Part shown: positions 1-5,594 of the stretch, one piece after another
How positions within the stretch are numbered: position 1 is the stretch's first letter
Layout of the letters: the number at the start of each line of letters is the position of its first letter
NCBI GenBank assembly: GCA_016194825.1
Contig: JACQAR010000068.1
Location: 1-6,798, forward strand
DNA length: 6,798 bases
Direction of reading: 5' to 3'
DNA from: Chlamydiia bacterium
GTDB taxonomy: Bacteria > Chlamydiota > Chlamydiia > Chlamydiales > SM23-39
Program-made: the position numbers and the translations under genes
The notes under the pieces: model-generated
The model's input: only the letters and a program-made list of their open reading frames with translations
Databases searched by the model: none
Told to the model about the DNA's origin: nothing

Positions 1-8
1 ACTCAGAT

Positions 9-105
9 CGCAAAGCAAAATCGTAGCGCAGGAGAGCACCGCCTCGGGGCGATGGGGGGCTGTGCTGCGCACGCCCCTCCGACGAGCACACGATTTAGCA
101 AAGCG
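9..105. repeat. Imperfect inverted repeat enclosing an inner hairpin
   Basis: The 16-base arm at 9-24 pairs with the arm at 90-105 at 12 of 16 positions: seven pairs next to the loop, one mismatch, two pairs, a symmetric three-base A/A mismatch, and three more pairs. Between the arms is a strong hairpin at 54-79, with six C/G pairs plus a GTG/CAC step around a single bulged T and a five-base loop. A small CGCC/GGCG hairpin with a TCGG loop lies at 40-51. The arrangement could be a cruciform-forming repeat or a branched RNA fold. No transposase gene or target-site duplication is visible, so I do not call it a mobile element. Confidence 0.4.
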
Positions 106-127
106 AGATGAGGCGCAAGGGGGCCAG

Positions 128-143
128 CGGGGGTGCAACCCCG
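128..143. other. Short GC hairpin near the end of the gene block
   Basis: CGGGG at 128-132 pairs with CCCCG at 139-143 around a short loop. It lies about 20 bases beyond the stop codon of the 165-residue protein. On the minus strand no T-run follows it, so it is not a canonical intrinsic terminator for that gene. On the plus strand a T-rich stretch (153-159) begins about nine bases after the stem, which is too far for a standard terminator, and no plus-strand gene is visible that would need one. It may contribute to 3'-end stability or belong to the surrounding repeat. Confidence 0.35.
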
Positions 144-163
144 ACTGTCTATATTTTTCTACA

Positions 164-661
164 TCACTTATTCGCTGAAAAAACACACAGCTGCTCGCCG
201 TCGCGTAAAAAACGGCGCGATTTGAGTGCTGCGGGGTCATAGGGCTCATCAATTTTTGTTTTGAGATCTGAGACGCGGCTCCGAAGCGGCATCACGATGT
301 CGCGAACCTGCCCTTCGTTGATACGGACGTGGACAATGAGCTCGCTCAATGGCTCGAGATGCAAATCCAGAGGCTGTACAATGGGGGCTTGTAGGTCGAG
401 ATTGCGCAGATTCGCATACCGATGGGGCTTGGCTTTCTTCAATGCCTCGCACAAAGGCACTCCTTTTTTGATCGTGTAGCGTCCAGGCTTGGCCACCGCA
501 CCGTGGAATGTGACTAAAATTTTTTGCACCTTCGGCTGATAAGAGGCCAAATAGTACTGGGCTTGGTGAGATTTGATTTTAGCAATGAGAGTAAAGGTCG
601 CTAGAATCAGGATAAATGTCCCCACTAACGACCATTCTGATGCACGCAGCCCTGCTGGCAT
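164..661 (-). CDS. Membrane-anchored protein with SLBB-like domain, function unknown
   Basis: I do not recognise this 165-residue protein as a named family member. It opens with a short basic stretch and one hydrophobic segment at about residues 11-28, consistent with an uncleaved signal anchor that leaves the rest in the periplasm. Residues about 49-77 read as an SLBB-type beta-grasp motif (GAVAKPGRYTIKKG followed by an LCEALKKA helix). Residues about 119-160 look like a second, degenerate unit ending in RRFLRDGEQLCV. SLBB domains occur in ComEA-like and polysaccharide-export proteins and bind ligands, but no ComEA helix-hairpin-helix part is present. The ATG follows the previous stop codon after a single base and lacks a clear Shine-Dalgarno site, so translation probably depends on coupling to the gene before it. 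It ends with TGA; no intrinsic terminator follows. Confidence 0.7.
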   Translation of the reverse strand: MPAGLRASEWSLVGTFILILATFTLIAKIKSHQAQYYLASYQPKVQKILVTFHGAVAKPGRYTIKKGVPLCEALKKAKPHRYANLRNLDLQAPIVQPLDLHLEPLSELIVHVRINEGQVRDIVMPLRSRVSDLKTKIDEPYDPAALKSRRFLRDGEQLCVFSANK

Positions 662-662
662 G

Positions 663-1454
663 CTACGCTGTTTTGGGCTTTACTTCGGTGTAATTGTGCA
701 TATCGATGGGCTTAGATGGCATCGATGCACGGTACAAGAGCGCCCACAGACCTAGCGCTGGCGCCAGACAGCTCAGCGCCAAGGCAGAGACCATTGTTGC
801 CTTAAATAACATGCCCCATACGGCAATGATCCCTAGAGCCACGCTGACTACTGCCTTGCAGAGTGAAATCAACGAATAGCGCTGCGTATAAACAAAGGCA
901 TTGACGGTATCTGCGGGAGCTTGCTGGTTGCGCGCTTCTTGCGCCAGGTGGCCCGCACGGATCATGTTTTCTCCATGAATCCGACCACCGATCGTATCAT
1001 CGACTAGACTAAAACAGGTGCTGACGTTTGTGAAGGTTTGTGCAGGTCCAGGAGCATTGAGGACATGCTTTGCAATAAAGGCAGCGTTGCCTGTGTAGTT
1101 CGATACAGCATCCGCTGTGTCCTTGGTCGCGGCCAAAACACGTCGGTGGAGCTGCTCCGCATTGGGATTATCTACACGCAGATTTTGCCACCCACGAAAA
1201 GCATCTCTTGATGCCTCGATCGCTCGAGGCAGTTGCATGACCTGCGCACTCGTGCCAGCCATACTGCCAATTGCTTGAGAGCCGCCCAAGACCTCATTGA
1301 ATTCTTTCATGGCGGAGAGCGCATAGTAAGTCCCTAGCGCTGTACTGCCAACGCTAGCTGCACGACCGATTGGGCCAGATCCTGCATCAGGATTGGATTC
1401 TCGCTTATAAGAGAATGAGCCAAGAACGATCGGAGAAAGTACTGCTGTTGCCAT
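663..1454 (-). CDS. Putative Inc-type membrane protein, second of tandem pair
   Basis: This is a 263-residue protein of unknown function. Most of it is Ala-rich and probably helical. Near the C-terminus are two hydrophobic segments, about residues 196-217 and 219-241, separated by only a few residues and followed by a short polar tail. This bilobed hydrophobic domain is the hallmark of chlamydial inclusion membrane proteins, which are exported by type III secretion into the vacuole membrane. It is a divergent paralogue of the preceding gene: residues 100-144 align without gaps to residues 125-169 of that protein with 16 of 45 identities. Both also share an N-terminal G-x-F-x-Y-x5-N-P pattern (residues 12-22 here) and a KPI-x-M motif after the second hydrophobic segment. 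It starts 9 bases after the previous stop and stops one base before the next ATG. The Inc assignment is inference; another integral membrane role is possible. Confidence 0.72.
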   Translation of the reverse strand: MATAVLSPIVLGSFSYKRESNPDAGSGPIGRAASVGSTALGTYYALSAMKEFNEVLGGSQAIGSMAGTSAQVMQLPRAIEASRDAFRGWQNLRVDNPNAEQLHRRVLAATKDTADAVSNYTGNAAFIAKHVLNAPGPAQTFTNVSTCFSLVDDTIGGRIHGENMIRAGHLAQEARNQQAPADTVNAFVYTQRYSLISLCKAVVSVALGIIAVWGMLFKATMVSALALSCLAPALGLWALLYRASMPSKPIDMHNYTEVKPKTA

Positions 1455-1460
1455 ATAATG

Positions 1461-1465
1461 CCTCT
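1461..1465 (-). promoter_or_regulatory. Shine-Dalgarno site overlapping the upstream stop codon
   Basis: On the minus strand AGAGG lies six bases before the ATG at 1454 and shares its first two bases with the TAG stop of the 307-residue protein. A second AGGAG (1469-1473) lies just before that stop. The arrangement supports the chosen start and suggests translational coupling, so the two paralogues are probably made together. Confidence 0.7.
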
Positions 1466-2387
1466 ATGCTCCTACAGCTGCTTGTGGTCGAGCGGTGATA
1501 TTAGAAGGCGTGATAGCAATAGGCGCCTTCGACAGGTTATATGCGCTGAGCATAGCGATCGGCTTTTCTTTCATCTTTTGCACATAGAGTGAATGCACGA
1601 TGGCAAAGATGGAGGAGATCAGACTGATGAGGGCCGATACAATGACCGCGACTTTCAGCGCGCCGAGCATCACACCAGCGGTTAACACGCCTCCGATGAC
1701 GCTAAAAGTAGCCTTAGCAATGCGCAAATGGCTCTCTGTTTTAGTCTGCGCAAAGGCTCGGATCATATTCGGATCAGCTTGTCCCTTAACAGCCCACTGC
1801 TCCGCATTGCTGGCTCGCTTCGCATCTTGAATCGCTGTCCCAAGATCAAGCGCATCTTTACCCAGCATCAGACCGTCGCCGACATTTTTAAAGGTCGCGG
1901 CATATGGCGCGGCTTGCGGATTCGTACTGGCTACCATACTAGCTACATAGCTACACATAGCCCCAGCTTCTGCAGACTTGCCAGTCAGATCAAGTGCGCG
2001 TCGGATAGTTTGCTCGCGAGAAGGTTCTTGCTCCTTGCCTCCGTCTGGGTGAGCAATCGGCTTGCTCAAATCTTGAGCAGCCTTAACAGCTTCATACACT
2101 GTAATAGGCGCCCGAACAAATCCCATACCCTGCCAGCCCGCGCGCAACTGACCAGATAAAACATCCAAGGTAGGTGTTGGGCCACAACCTGTATCAGCAC
2201 AGACTGCTCTCGCTACATCAGTCACTTGTTGCGCAGTCTTCAGATAGCGGACAACATTCCCCGCTTTTCCTGCTAAATCAGCTACTTGATCGAGCGTTGC
2301 TTCATCTGCGCTTGGATTCGCCTTGCCCTGATAAACGAAGCCGCCCATTGTATAAGATTTATCTGTAACTGCCATCTGACCCGCCAT
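1464..2387 (-). CDS. Putative Inc-type membrane protein, Cap1 (CT529) position
   Basis: This is a 307-residue protein of unknown function, lying directly after fmt. In C. trachomatis that position is held by CT529 (Cap1), an inclusion membrane protein of similar length (about 300 residues). Residues 1-220 are mainly Ala-rich predicted helix with no cleavable signal peptide. Residues about 222-242 and 243-268 form two adjacent hydrophobic segments with a very short turn, followed by a basic stretch (YVQKMKEKP) and a roughly 30-residue polar tail. That topology fits the bilobed domain of Inc proteins. The ATG at 2387 is preferred over the ATG four codons later because a strong Shine-Dalgarno site lies at the right distance from it. 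The gene has its own promoter and is the first of a three-gene block. Cap1 orthology rests on position and topology only; a sequence search was not possible. Confidence 0.75.
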   Translation of the reverse strand: MAGQMAVTDKSYTMGGFVYQGKANPSADEATLDQVADLAGKAGNVVRYLKTAQQVTDVARAVCADTGCGPTPTLDVLSGQLRAGWQGMGFVRAPITVYEAVKAAQDLSKPIAHPDGGKEQEPSREQTIRRALDLTGKSAEAGAMCSYVASMVASTNPQAAPYAATFKNVGDGLMLGKDALDLGTAIQDAKRASNAEQWAVKGQADPNMIRAFAQTKTESHLRIAKATFSVIGGVLTAGVMLGALKVAVIVSALISLISSIFAIVHSLYVQKMKEKPIAMLSAYNLSKAPIAITPSNITARPQAAVGA

Positions 2388-2390
2388 AAC

Positions 2391-2399
2391 ATCACCTCT
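2391..2399 (-). promoter_or_regulatory. Strong Shine-Dalgarno site of the first Inc-like gene
   Basis: On the minus strand AGAGGTGAT lies three bases before the ATG at 2387. It matches the anti-Shine-Dalgarno complement (GGAGGTGAT) at eight of nine positions. It is the best ribosome-binding site in the window and fixes the start at 2387, suggesting high expression. Confidence 0.8.
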
Positions 2400-2414
2400 T
2401 TTTAAGAAATAGAG

Positions 2415-2443
2415 AGTATATGTTAAGGGGTAGTGAAAGTAAA
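2415..2443 (-). promoter_or_regulatory. Predicted vegetative promoter of the Inc-like gene block
   Basis: On the minus strand TTTACT (2443-2438) is followed after exactly 17 bases by TATACT (2420-2415). These match the major sigma factor consensus TTGACA/TATAAT at four and five of six positions. Transcription would start near 2408, giving a leader of about 20 bases up to the ATG at 2387 that contains the strong Shine-Dalgarno site. The element fills the short gap after fmt and would let the three downstream genes be expressed independently of the lipid A operon. No operator-like palindrome is visible in it. Confidence 0.65.
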
Positions 2444-2455
2444 GCGAGAAATTTT

Positions 2456-3385
2456 TTAAGAAGTACTATGTAGTAAATTTTTTACCTTGGCTCCGCGCAG
2501 CCAGTCGCTGACCGGCATGGCTTTCTTCCCTTCTGGCTGTACTTCAAGCAGTTGCAGTGCCCCTTCTCCACAATAGACGAGCCCTTGCGGGGTGATGTCT
2601 CCTATAGGACCCCGACCACTGGCGATGCTAGTGCGCAAAATTTTTAATCTCTTGGACCCTGGGAGCCAACACCAGGCTCCAGGACGGGGGGCGAAGGCGC
2701 GGATGTGGTTGTGCAATTGGGCAGCGGACAGATGCCAGTTGATGAGTCCTTGCTCAGATTCAAACTTGGGAGCAAAGGTGACTTGCGCTGGATCTTGCGG
2801 AGTGCCTGACACAGCGTCATTGGCAAAGCGTTGAATCACCGAGAGCAAAAGAGGCTTGGACACTGCGCACAGAGCTCTTTCTAGCTCCCCTAAATTCATC
2901 TCGGGCGGAATTTCAAATGGTACTTGCTCTAGGACATCGCCTGCATCGAGCTGTTTGACGATTTTCTGGATCGAAACGCCGGTGATGCGATCGCCATTGA
3001 GGAGAGCATGATGGATCGGGGCCGCCCCTCGGTATTTGGGGAGTAAACTCGGATGGACATTGATGGAGCCAAGAGGTGGAATATCGAGGAGTTTTTGGGA
3101 AAGGATCTGGCCAAATACAACGACAACAAAAAGGTCTGCGCCTAGGGCTGCCAGTTCTTCGAGAAATTGGGGGTCAGAGGCTTTTTCCGGTTGGAAAATG
3201 GGCGTGGATGCGATCTGGCTAAGCGCTACTTGCTTGACAGCGGAGGGGGCGATTTCTAGCGAGCGCCCTTTGGGACGATCGGGTTGGGTCACCACAGCAA
3301 CAACTGAGACAGAATGTTCCAATAAATACTGGAGGATTTCGGCCGCAAACTGAGGCGTGCCGAAGAATACAATGTTTGGTTTCAC
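2456..3385 (-). CDS. fmt: Methionyl-tRNA formyltransferase
   Basis: Fmt transfers a formyl group from 10-formyltetrahydrofolate to methionyl-initiator tRNA in the cytoplasm. The 309-residue product is close to the usual length (E. coli about 315). The N-terminal formyltransferase fold begins IVFFGTPQFA, with the tRNA-contacting loop TQPDRPKGR at 33-41. The catalytic Asn109 and His111 lie in SINVHPSLLPKYRGAAPI, and Asp147 in QLDAGD. The C-terminal domain shows the typical INWHLSAAQLHNHIRAF region and a QPEGKKAM motif. The start codon is GTG at 3385, overlapping the TGA of lpxA in GTGA, so translation is probably coupled. I see no terminator after its TAA; the promoter of the next block begins about a dozen bases later. 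Confidence 0.97.
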   Translation of the reverse strand: MKPNIVFFGTPQFAAEILQYLLEHSVSVVAVVTQPDRPKGRSLEIAPSAVKQVALSQIASTPIFQPEKASDPQFLEELAALGADLFVVVVFGQILSQKLLDIPPLGSINVHPSLLPKYRGAAPIHHALLNGDRITGVSIQKIVKQLDAGDVLEQVPFEIPPEMNLGELERALCAVSKPLLLSVIQRFANDAVSGTPQDPAQVTFAPKFESEQGLINWHLSAAQLHNHIRAFAPRPGAWCWLPGSKRLKILRTSIASGRGPIGDITPQGLVYCGEGALQLLEVQPEGKKAMPVSDWLRGAKVKNLLHSTS

Positions 3386-4221
3386 TCTTCGAAATACTGC
3401 TCTTCTTCTTTATCCGCGAGAGGGGCGCCTTTGGTGATGCCTTCGAGACCAATCAACCCCCGTTTAGAATTCTTGCAAAAATCGATCCAGTGCTTCACTT
3501 CTCGATGTTGCGGGATTTCACTTTCAATCTGCGCAATTGCCTCTTTGAGATGCAGCCCAGAGCGGTAGGTGATTTTAAAGGCTTTACTGAGGGCAATGCG
3601 GGTTTCTAAAGGAAATTTATTCCGCTTGAGCCCGATGATGTTGATCCCGCCGAATTTGTAGGGAAAGCCACCGCCTACTGTGTAGGGAGGCACATCACGC
3701 GGAATACGGCTAAAGCCACCAACCATTGCATAACAGCCAATCCGTGAAAATTGGTGCACAGGAGTCATCCCGCCAATGCGGGCGTAATCTTCGATGATGA
3801 CGTGCCCTGCGAGCATCGCTCCATTGGACATCACGACGCGATTGCCGAGCTCACAATTATGTGCAACATGACAATAGGCCATGATGAGACATTCATCGCC
3901 GATAGAGGTCGAGCTATTTTCTTCGGTAGAAGAGTTGATCGTGACAAATTCCCGGATTTCACACCGTTTTCCGATCCGAACGTAGGTCTTTTCCCCTTTG
4001 TATTTGAGATCCTGGGTTTTGGCTCCAATGCTCGCGCCGGGCCACACCACAGTCCCTTCTCCGATTGTCGTATTCCCATCGATGTACGCGTGCGATTTGA
4101 TGACCACATGATCTTCGAGAGTTACTGTCGATTTGACAATCGCAAAGGCTTCGATTGTGACATTGCTGCCAATTTTGGCTCCCGGTTCTACGATGGCAAG
4201 TGGGTGAATGTTCTTTGACAT
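3382..4221 (-). CDS. lpxA: UDP-N-acetylglucosamine O-acyltransferase
   Basis: LpxA catalyses the first step of lipid A synthesis, acylating UDP-GlcNAc at the 3-hydroxyl from acyl-ACP in the cytoplasm. The N-terminal part is a left-handed beta-helix of hexapeptide repeats (for example IGSNVTIEAFAIV, IGEGTVVWPGASIG), followed by a helical C-terminal domain containing YRSG and ending near KRGLIG. The catalytic His is His121 in AYCHVAHNC, equivalent to E. coli His125. The Gly that sets the acyl-chain ruler in E. coli (Gly173) is kept at about residue 169 in MVGGFS, compatible with a long acyl chain. At 279 residues it is a little longer than E. coli LpxA (262). I chose the ATG at 4221, 23 bases after fabZ, with GGA seven bases upstream; an in-frame TTG at 4233 would add four residues but sits directly against AAAGGGA. 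Its end overlaps fmt by four bases. Confidence 0.96.
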   Translation of the reverse strand: MSKNIHPLAIVEPGAKIGSNVTIEAFAIVKSTVTLEDHVVIKSHAYIDGNTTIGEGTVVWPGASIGAKTQDLKYKGEKTYVRIGKRCEIREFVTINSSTEENSSTSIGDECLIMAYCHVAHNCELGNRVVMSNGAMLAGHVIIEDYARIGGMTPVHQFSRIGCYAMVGGFSRIPRDVPPYTVGGGFPYKFGGINIIGLKRNKFPLETRIALSKAFKITYRSGLHLKEAIAQIESEIPQHREVKHWIDFCKNSKRGLIGLEGITKGAPLADKEEEQYFEE

Positions 4222-4228
4222 GCAAAAT

Positions 4229-4240
4229 TCCAATCCCTTT
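4229..4240 (-). promoter_or_regulatory. Ribosome-binding region that decides the lpxA start
   Basis: On the minus strand AAAGGGA (4240-4234) is followed by TTG (4233-4231) with no spacing, which would not allow initiation at that TTG. A GGA at 4231-4229 is seven bases before the ATG at 4221. This supports the ATG, giving a protein that begins MSKNIHP. Confidence 0.5.
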
Positions 4241-4244
4241 GGCG

Positions 4245-4697
4245 TTACAACTGATCTTTATCTATGAGGGCAAAACTGAGCATTGCTTCTACGGCTAGCT
4301 GCTCGCCGCCAATCAGGGCTTTTGCCTCAATTTTCCCGCCATTTCTGCTGATGTGAACGCCTTTCGCATGTAGATGCAGAACATCTCCCGGAATAACCGG
4401 CTTGCGAAATTTTGCATTCGAGACATTGAGTAAAACGGCAATTTTTTTCTGATATCCTTTCTGGTGCACTAAAATGCCCCCGGCTTGTGCTAAGGCTTCG
4501 AGCAACAATACACCTGGCATGATGGGCGCCCCGGGGAAATGTCCTTGGAAAAAGGGTTCATTGACAGTGACATTCTTGATGGCGATGATTTCGCTTTCTT
4601 CCAAATTCAATGCAATCACACGGTCAACGAGTAAAAAGGGGTACCTGTGAGGCAAGATTTTTTCGATTTGTTTTGCACTCAAAACAGTGGGCCCCAT
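4245..4697 (-). CDS. fabZ: 3-hydroxyacyl-[acyl-carrier-protein] dehydratase
   Basis: FabZ dehydrates 3-hydroxyacyl-ACP to trans-2-enoyl-ACP in type II fatty-acid elongation and, with LpxA nearby, links membrane lipid supply to lipid A synthesis. The 150-residue protein is a full-length single hot-dog fold. It shows LPHRYPFLLVDRV near the N-terminus, the catalytic His53 in FFQGHFPG, and the catalytic Glu67 in MPGVLLLEALAQ, in good register with E. coli His54 and Glu68. The ATG lies six bases after the lpxC stop. An AAGGA sits unusually close to it, only one or two bases away, but no better start exists, and the protein begins at the position expected for the family. Confidence 0.97.
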   Translation of the reverse strand: MGPTVLSAKQIEKILPHRYPFLLVDRVIALNLEESEIIAIKNVTVNEPFFQGHFPGAPIMPGVLLLEALAQAGGILVHQKGYQKKIAVLLNVSNAKFRKPVIPGDVLHLHAKGVHISRNGGKIEAKALIGGEQLAVEAMLSFALIDKDQL

Positions 4698-4703
4698 ATC
4701 CTT

Positions 4704-5558
4704 TTAATCCTTATTTCCCAATAGGGTTTTCGCAAACGCGATATTGCTCGAATGTCCCGACCGAATGGCGATCACATGCGCCATGAGCGGCCTGCCTAAA
4801 AGAGCGAGATCGCCAATGAGATCGAGGATTTTATGTCTCACCATTTCATCTTGGAATCGGACTCCTTCGGGATTCAAAATCCGATCTCCTTGAATCACTA
4901 CTGCATTCCCTAATCCCCCTCCTTTGATGATTCCTTTTTCAATGAAAGGGAGGATCTCTTCATACAAAGAAAAGGTGCGACAGCACGCGATCTCCTTCTT
5001 GTAGAGCTGCGGCTCCAGAGCAAATGAGAAATACTGCGAATTCAAGAGAGCGGAGTGAGGATAATGTAGGGTGTAGCTATAGCGCGATTCGTCTGCCGGC
5101 AAGGCGATCAGATGCACCTCTCCTTCCGACCAATGAATGGGCTGCTCAATGCGCAGGTAGCGTCGCTTCGCATTTTGGTTTTTGAGCCCGCTTTTTTCAA
5201 TGAGCTCCAAAAAAGGAGCGGCACTTCCATCCCCTGCTGGGATTTCTGATCCTTTTACTTCAATCCGCACATTGTCGACTCCATAAGCCGACAGCGCAGA
5301 TAAGAGATGTTCTACCATAAAGACGCACGCATTGCCTGCACACAATCTCGTATTGCGAGGTGATGCTCTGACGTGGGATAAAAGGGCGGGAATGAGAGGT
5401 TTGTCTTGTAAGTCAATCCGCTGAAAGACAATGCCCGTATTAGGAGGAGCGGGGCAAAGCTTAATAGAGACCTCTTCTCCGGTAAATAACCCGATGCCGA
5501 TCATCGAAACTTCTTTACCTAGAGTCTTTTGCGTATCGGCGGAATCGGATCCGGACAA
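4704..5558 (-). CDS. lpxC: UDP-3-O-acyl-N-acetylglucosamine deacetylase
   Basis: LpxC is the zinc-dependent deacetylase that commits UDP-3-O-acyl-GlcNAc to lipid A synthesis in the cytoplasm. The 284-residue protein has both LpxC domains. Zinc ligands are His84 in MVEHLLSAL, with the adjacent catalytic Glu83, and His242 and Asp246 in VRHKILDLIGD. The conserved His269 is in SGHSSN. The substrate-loop region SEIPAGDGSAAPF (104-116) and CRTFSLY (193-199) are intact. The start is TTG at 5558: an in-frame TAA lies 13 codons upstream with no ATG or GTG between, and the family's N-terminal strand (QKTLGKEVSMIGIGLFTG) begins before the first internal Met at residue 19. AAAGG lies six bases before the TTG. 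The C-terminus is shorter than in E. coli (305 residues). Confidence 0.96.
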   Translation of the reverse strand: MSGSDSADTQKTLGKEVSMIGIGLFTGEEVSIKLCPAPPNTGIVFQRIDLQDKPLIPALLSHVRASPRNTRLCAGNACVFMVEHLLSALSAYGVDNVRIEVKGSEIPAGDGSAAPFLELIEKSGLKNQNAKRRYLRIEQPIHWSEGEVHLIALPADESRYSYTLHYPHSALLNSQYFSFALEPQLYKKEIACCRTFSLYEEILPFIEKGIIKGGGLGNAVVIQGDRILNPEGVRFQDEMVRHKILDLIGDLALLGRPLMAHVIAIRSGHSSNIAFAKTLLGNKD

Positions 5559-5564
5559 CGTGTA

Positions 5565-5574
5565 CCTTTCCCTT
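5565..5574 (-). promoter_or_regulatory. Shine-Dalgarno site for the TTG start of lpxC
   Basis: On the minus strand AAGGG is followed by AAAGG, the latter six bases before the TTG at 5558. Good spacing to a non-ATG codon, together with the in-frame stop further upstream, makes TTG the most likely initiator. Confidence 0.6.
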
Positions 5575-5594
5575 GTGTCACAGTTGCAAAAAAG

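Larger units (their letters stand above)
1..150. other. GC-rich, hairpin-rich stretch without a gene
   Basis: I see no open reading frame of useful length here and no signature of rRNA, tRNA, tmRNA, RNase P RNA or SRP RNA. By count, 97 of the 150 bases are G or C, well above the roughly 50% of the neighbouring genes, and the composition drops abruptly to AT-rich sequence at about 150. Several inverted repeats lie close together: an outer imperfect pair at 9-24 and 90-105, a short hairpin at 40-51, a strong hairpin at 54-79, and another at 128-143. It lies downstream of the minus-strand gene block, so it may be part of a 3' end, a dispersed repeat element, or an unrecognised structured RNA. 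The window edge cuts it, so its true extent is unknown. Confidence 0.5.

Noticed and set aside
9..105. Terminal repeats of an insertion sequence or miniature transposon
   Set aside because: The inverted repeat is imperfect, and no transposase remnant or flanking target-site duplication is visible within the window.
1..150. Known structured RNA such as RNase P RNA, tmRNA or SRP RNA
   Set aside because: None of the conserved core motifs of these RNAs could be found on either strand.
128..160. Intrinsic terminator for the minus-strand gene block
   Set aside because: The hairpin at 128-143 has no T-run after it on the minus strand, and on the plus strand the T-rich stretch begins too far from the stem.
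1728..2159. 143-codon open frame on the plus strand opposite the first Inc-like gene
   Set aside because: The minus-strand frame has a promoter, a strong Shine-Dalgarno site, membrane segments and a paralogue next to it; the plus-strand frame has none of these.
3751..4218. 155-codon open frame on the plus strand opposite lpxA
   Set aside because: It is the antisense shadow of the hexapeptide-repeat codons of lpxA. The product has no recognisable domain, and lpxA is unmistakable on the other strand.
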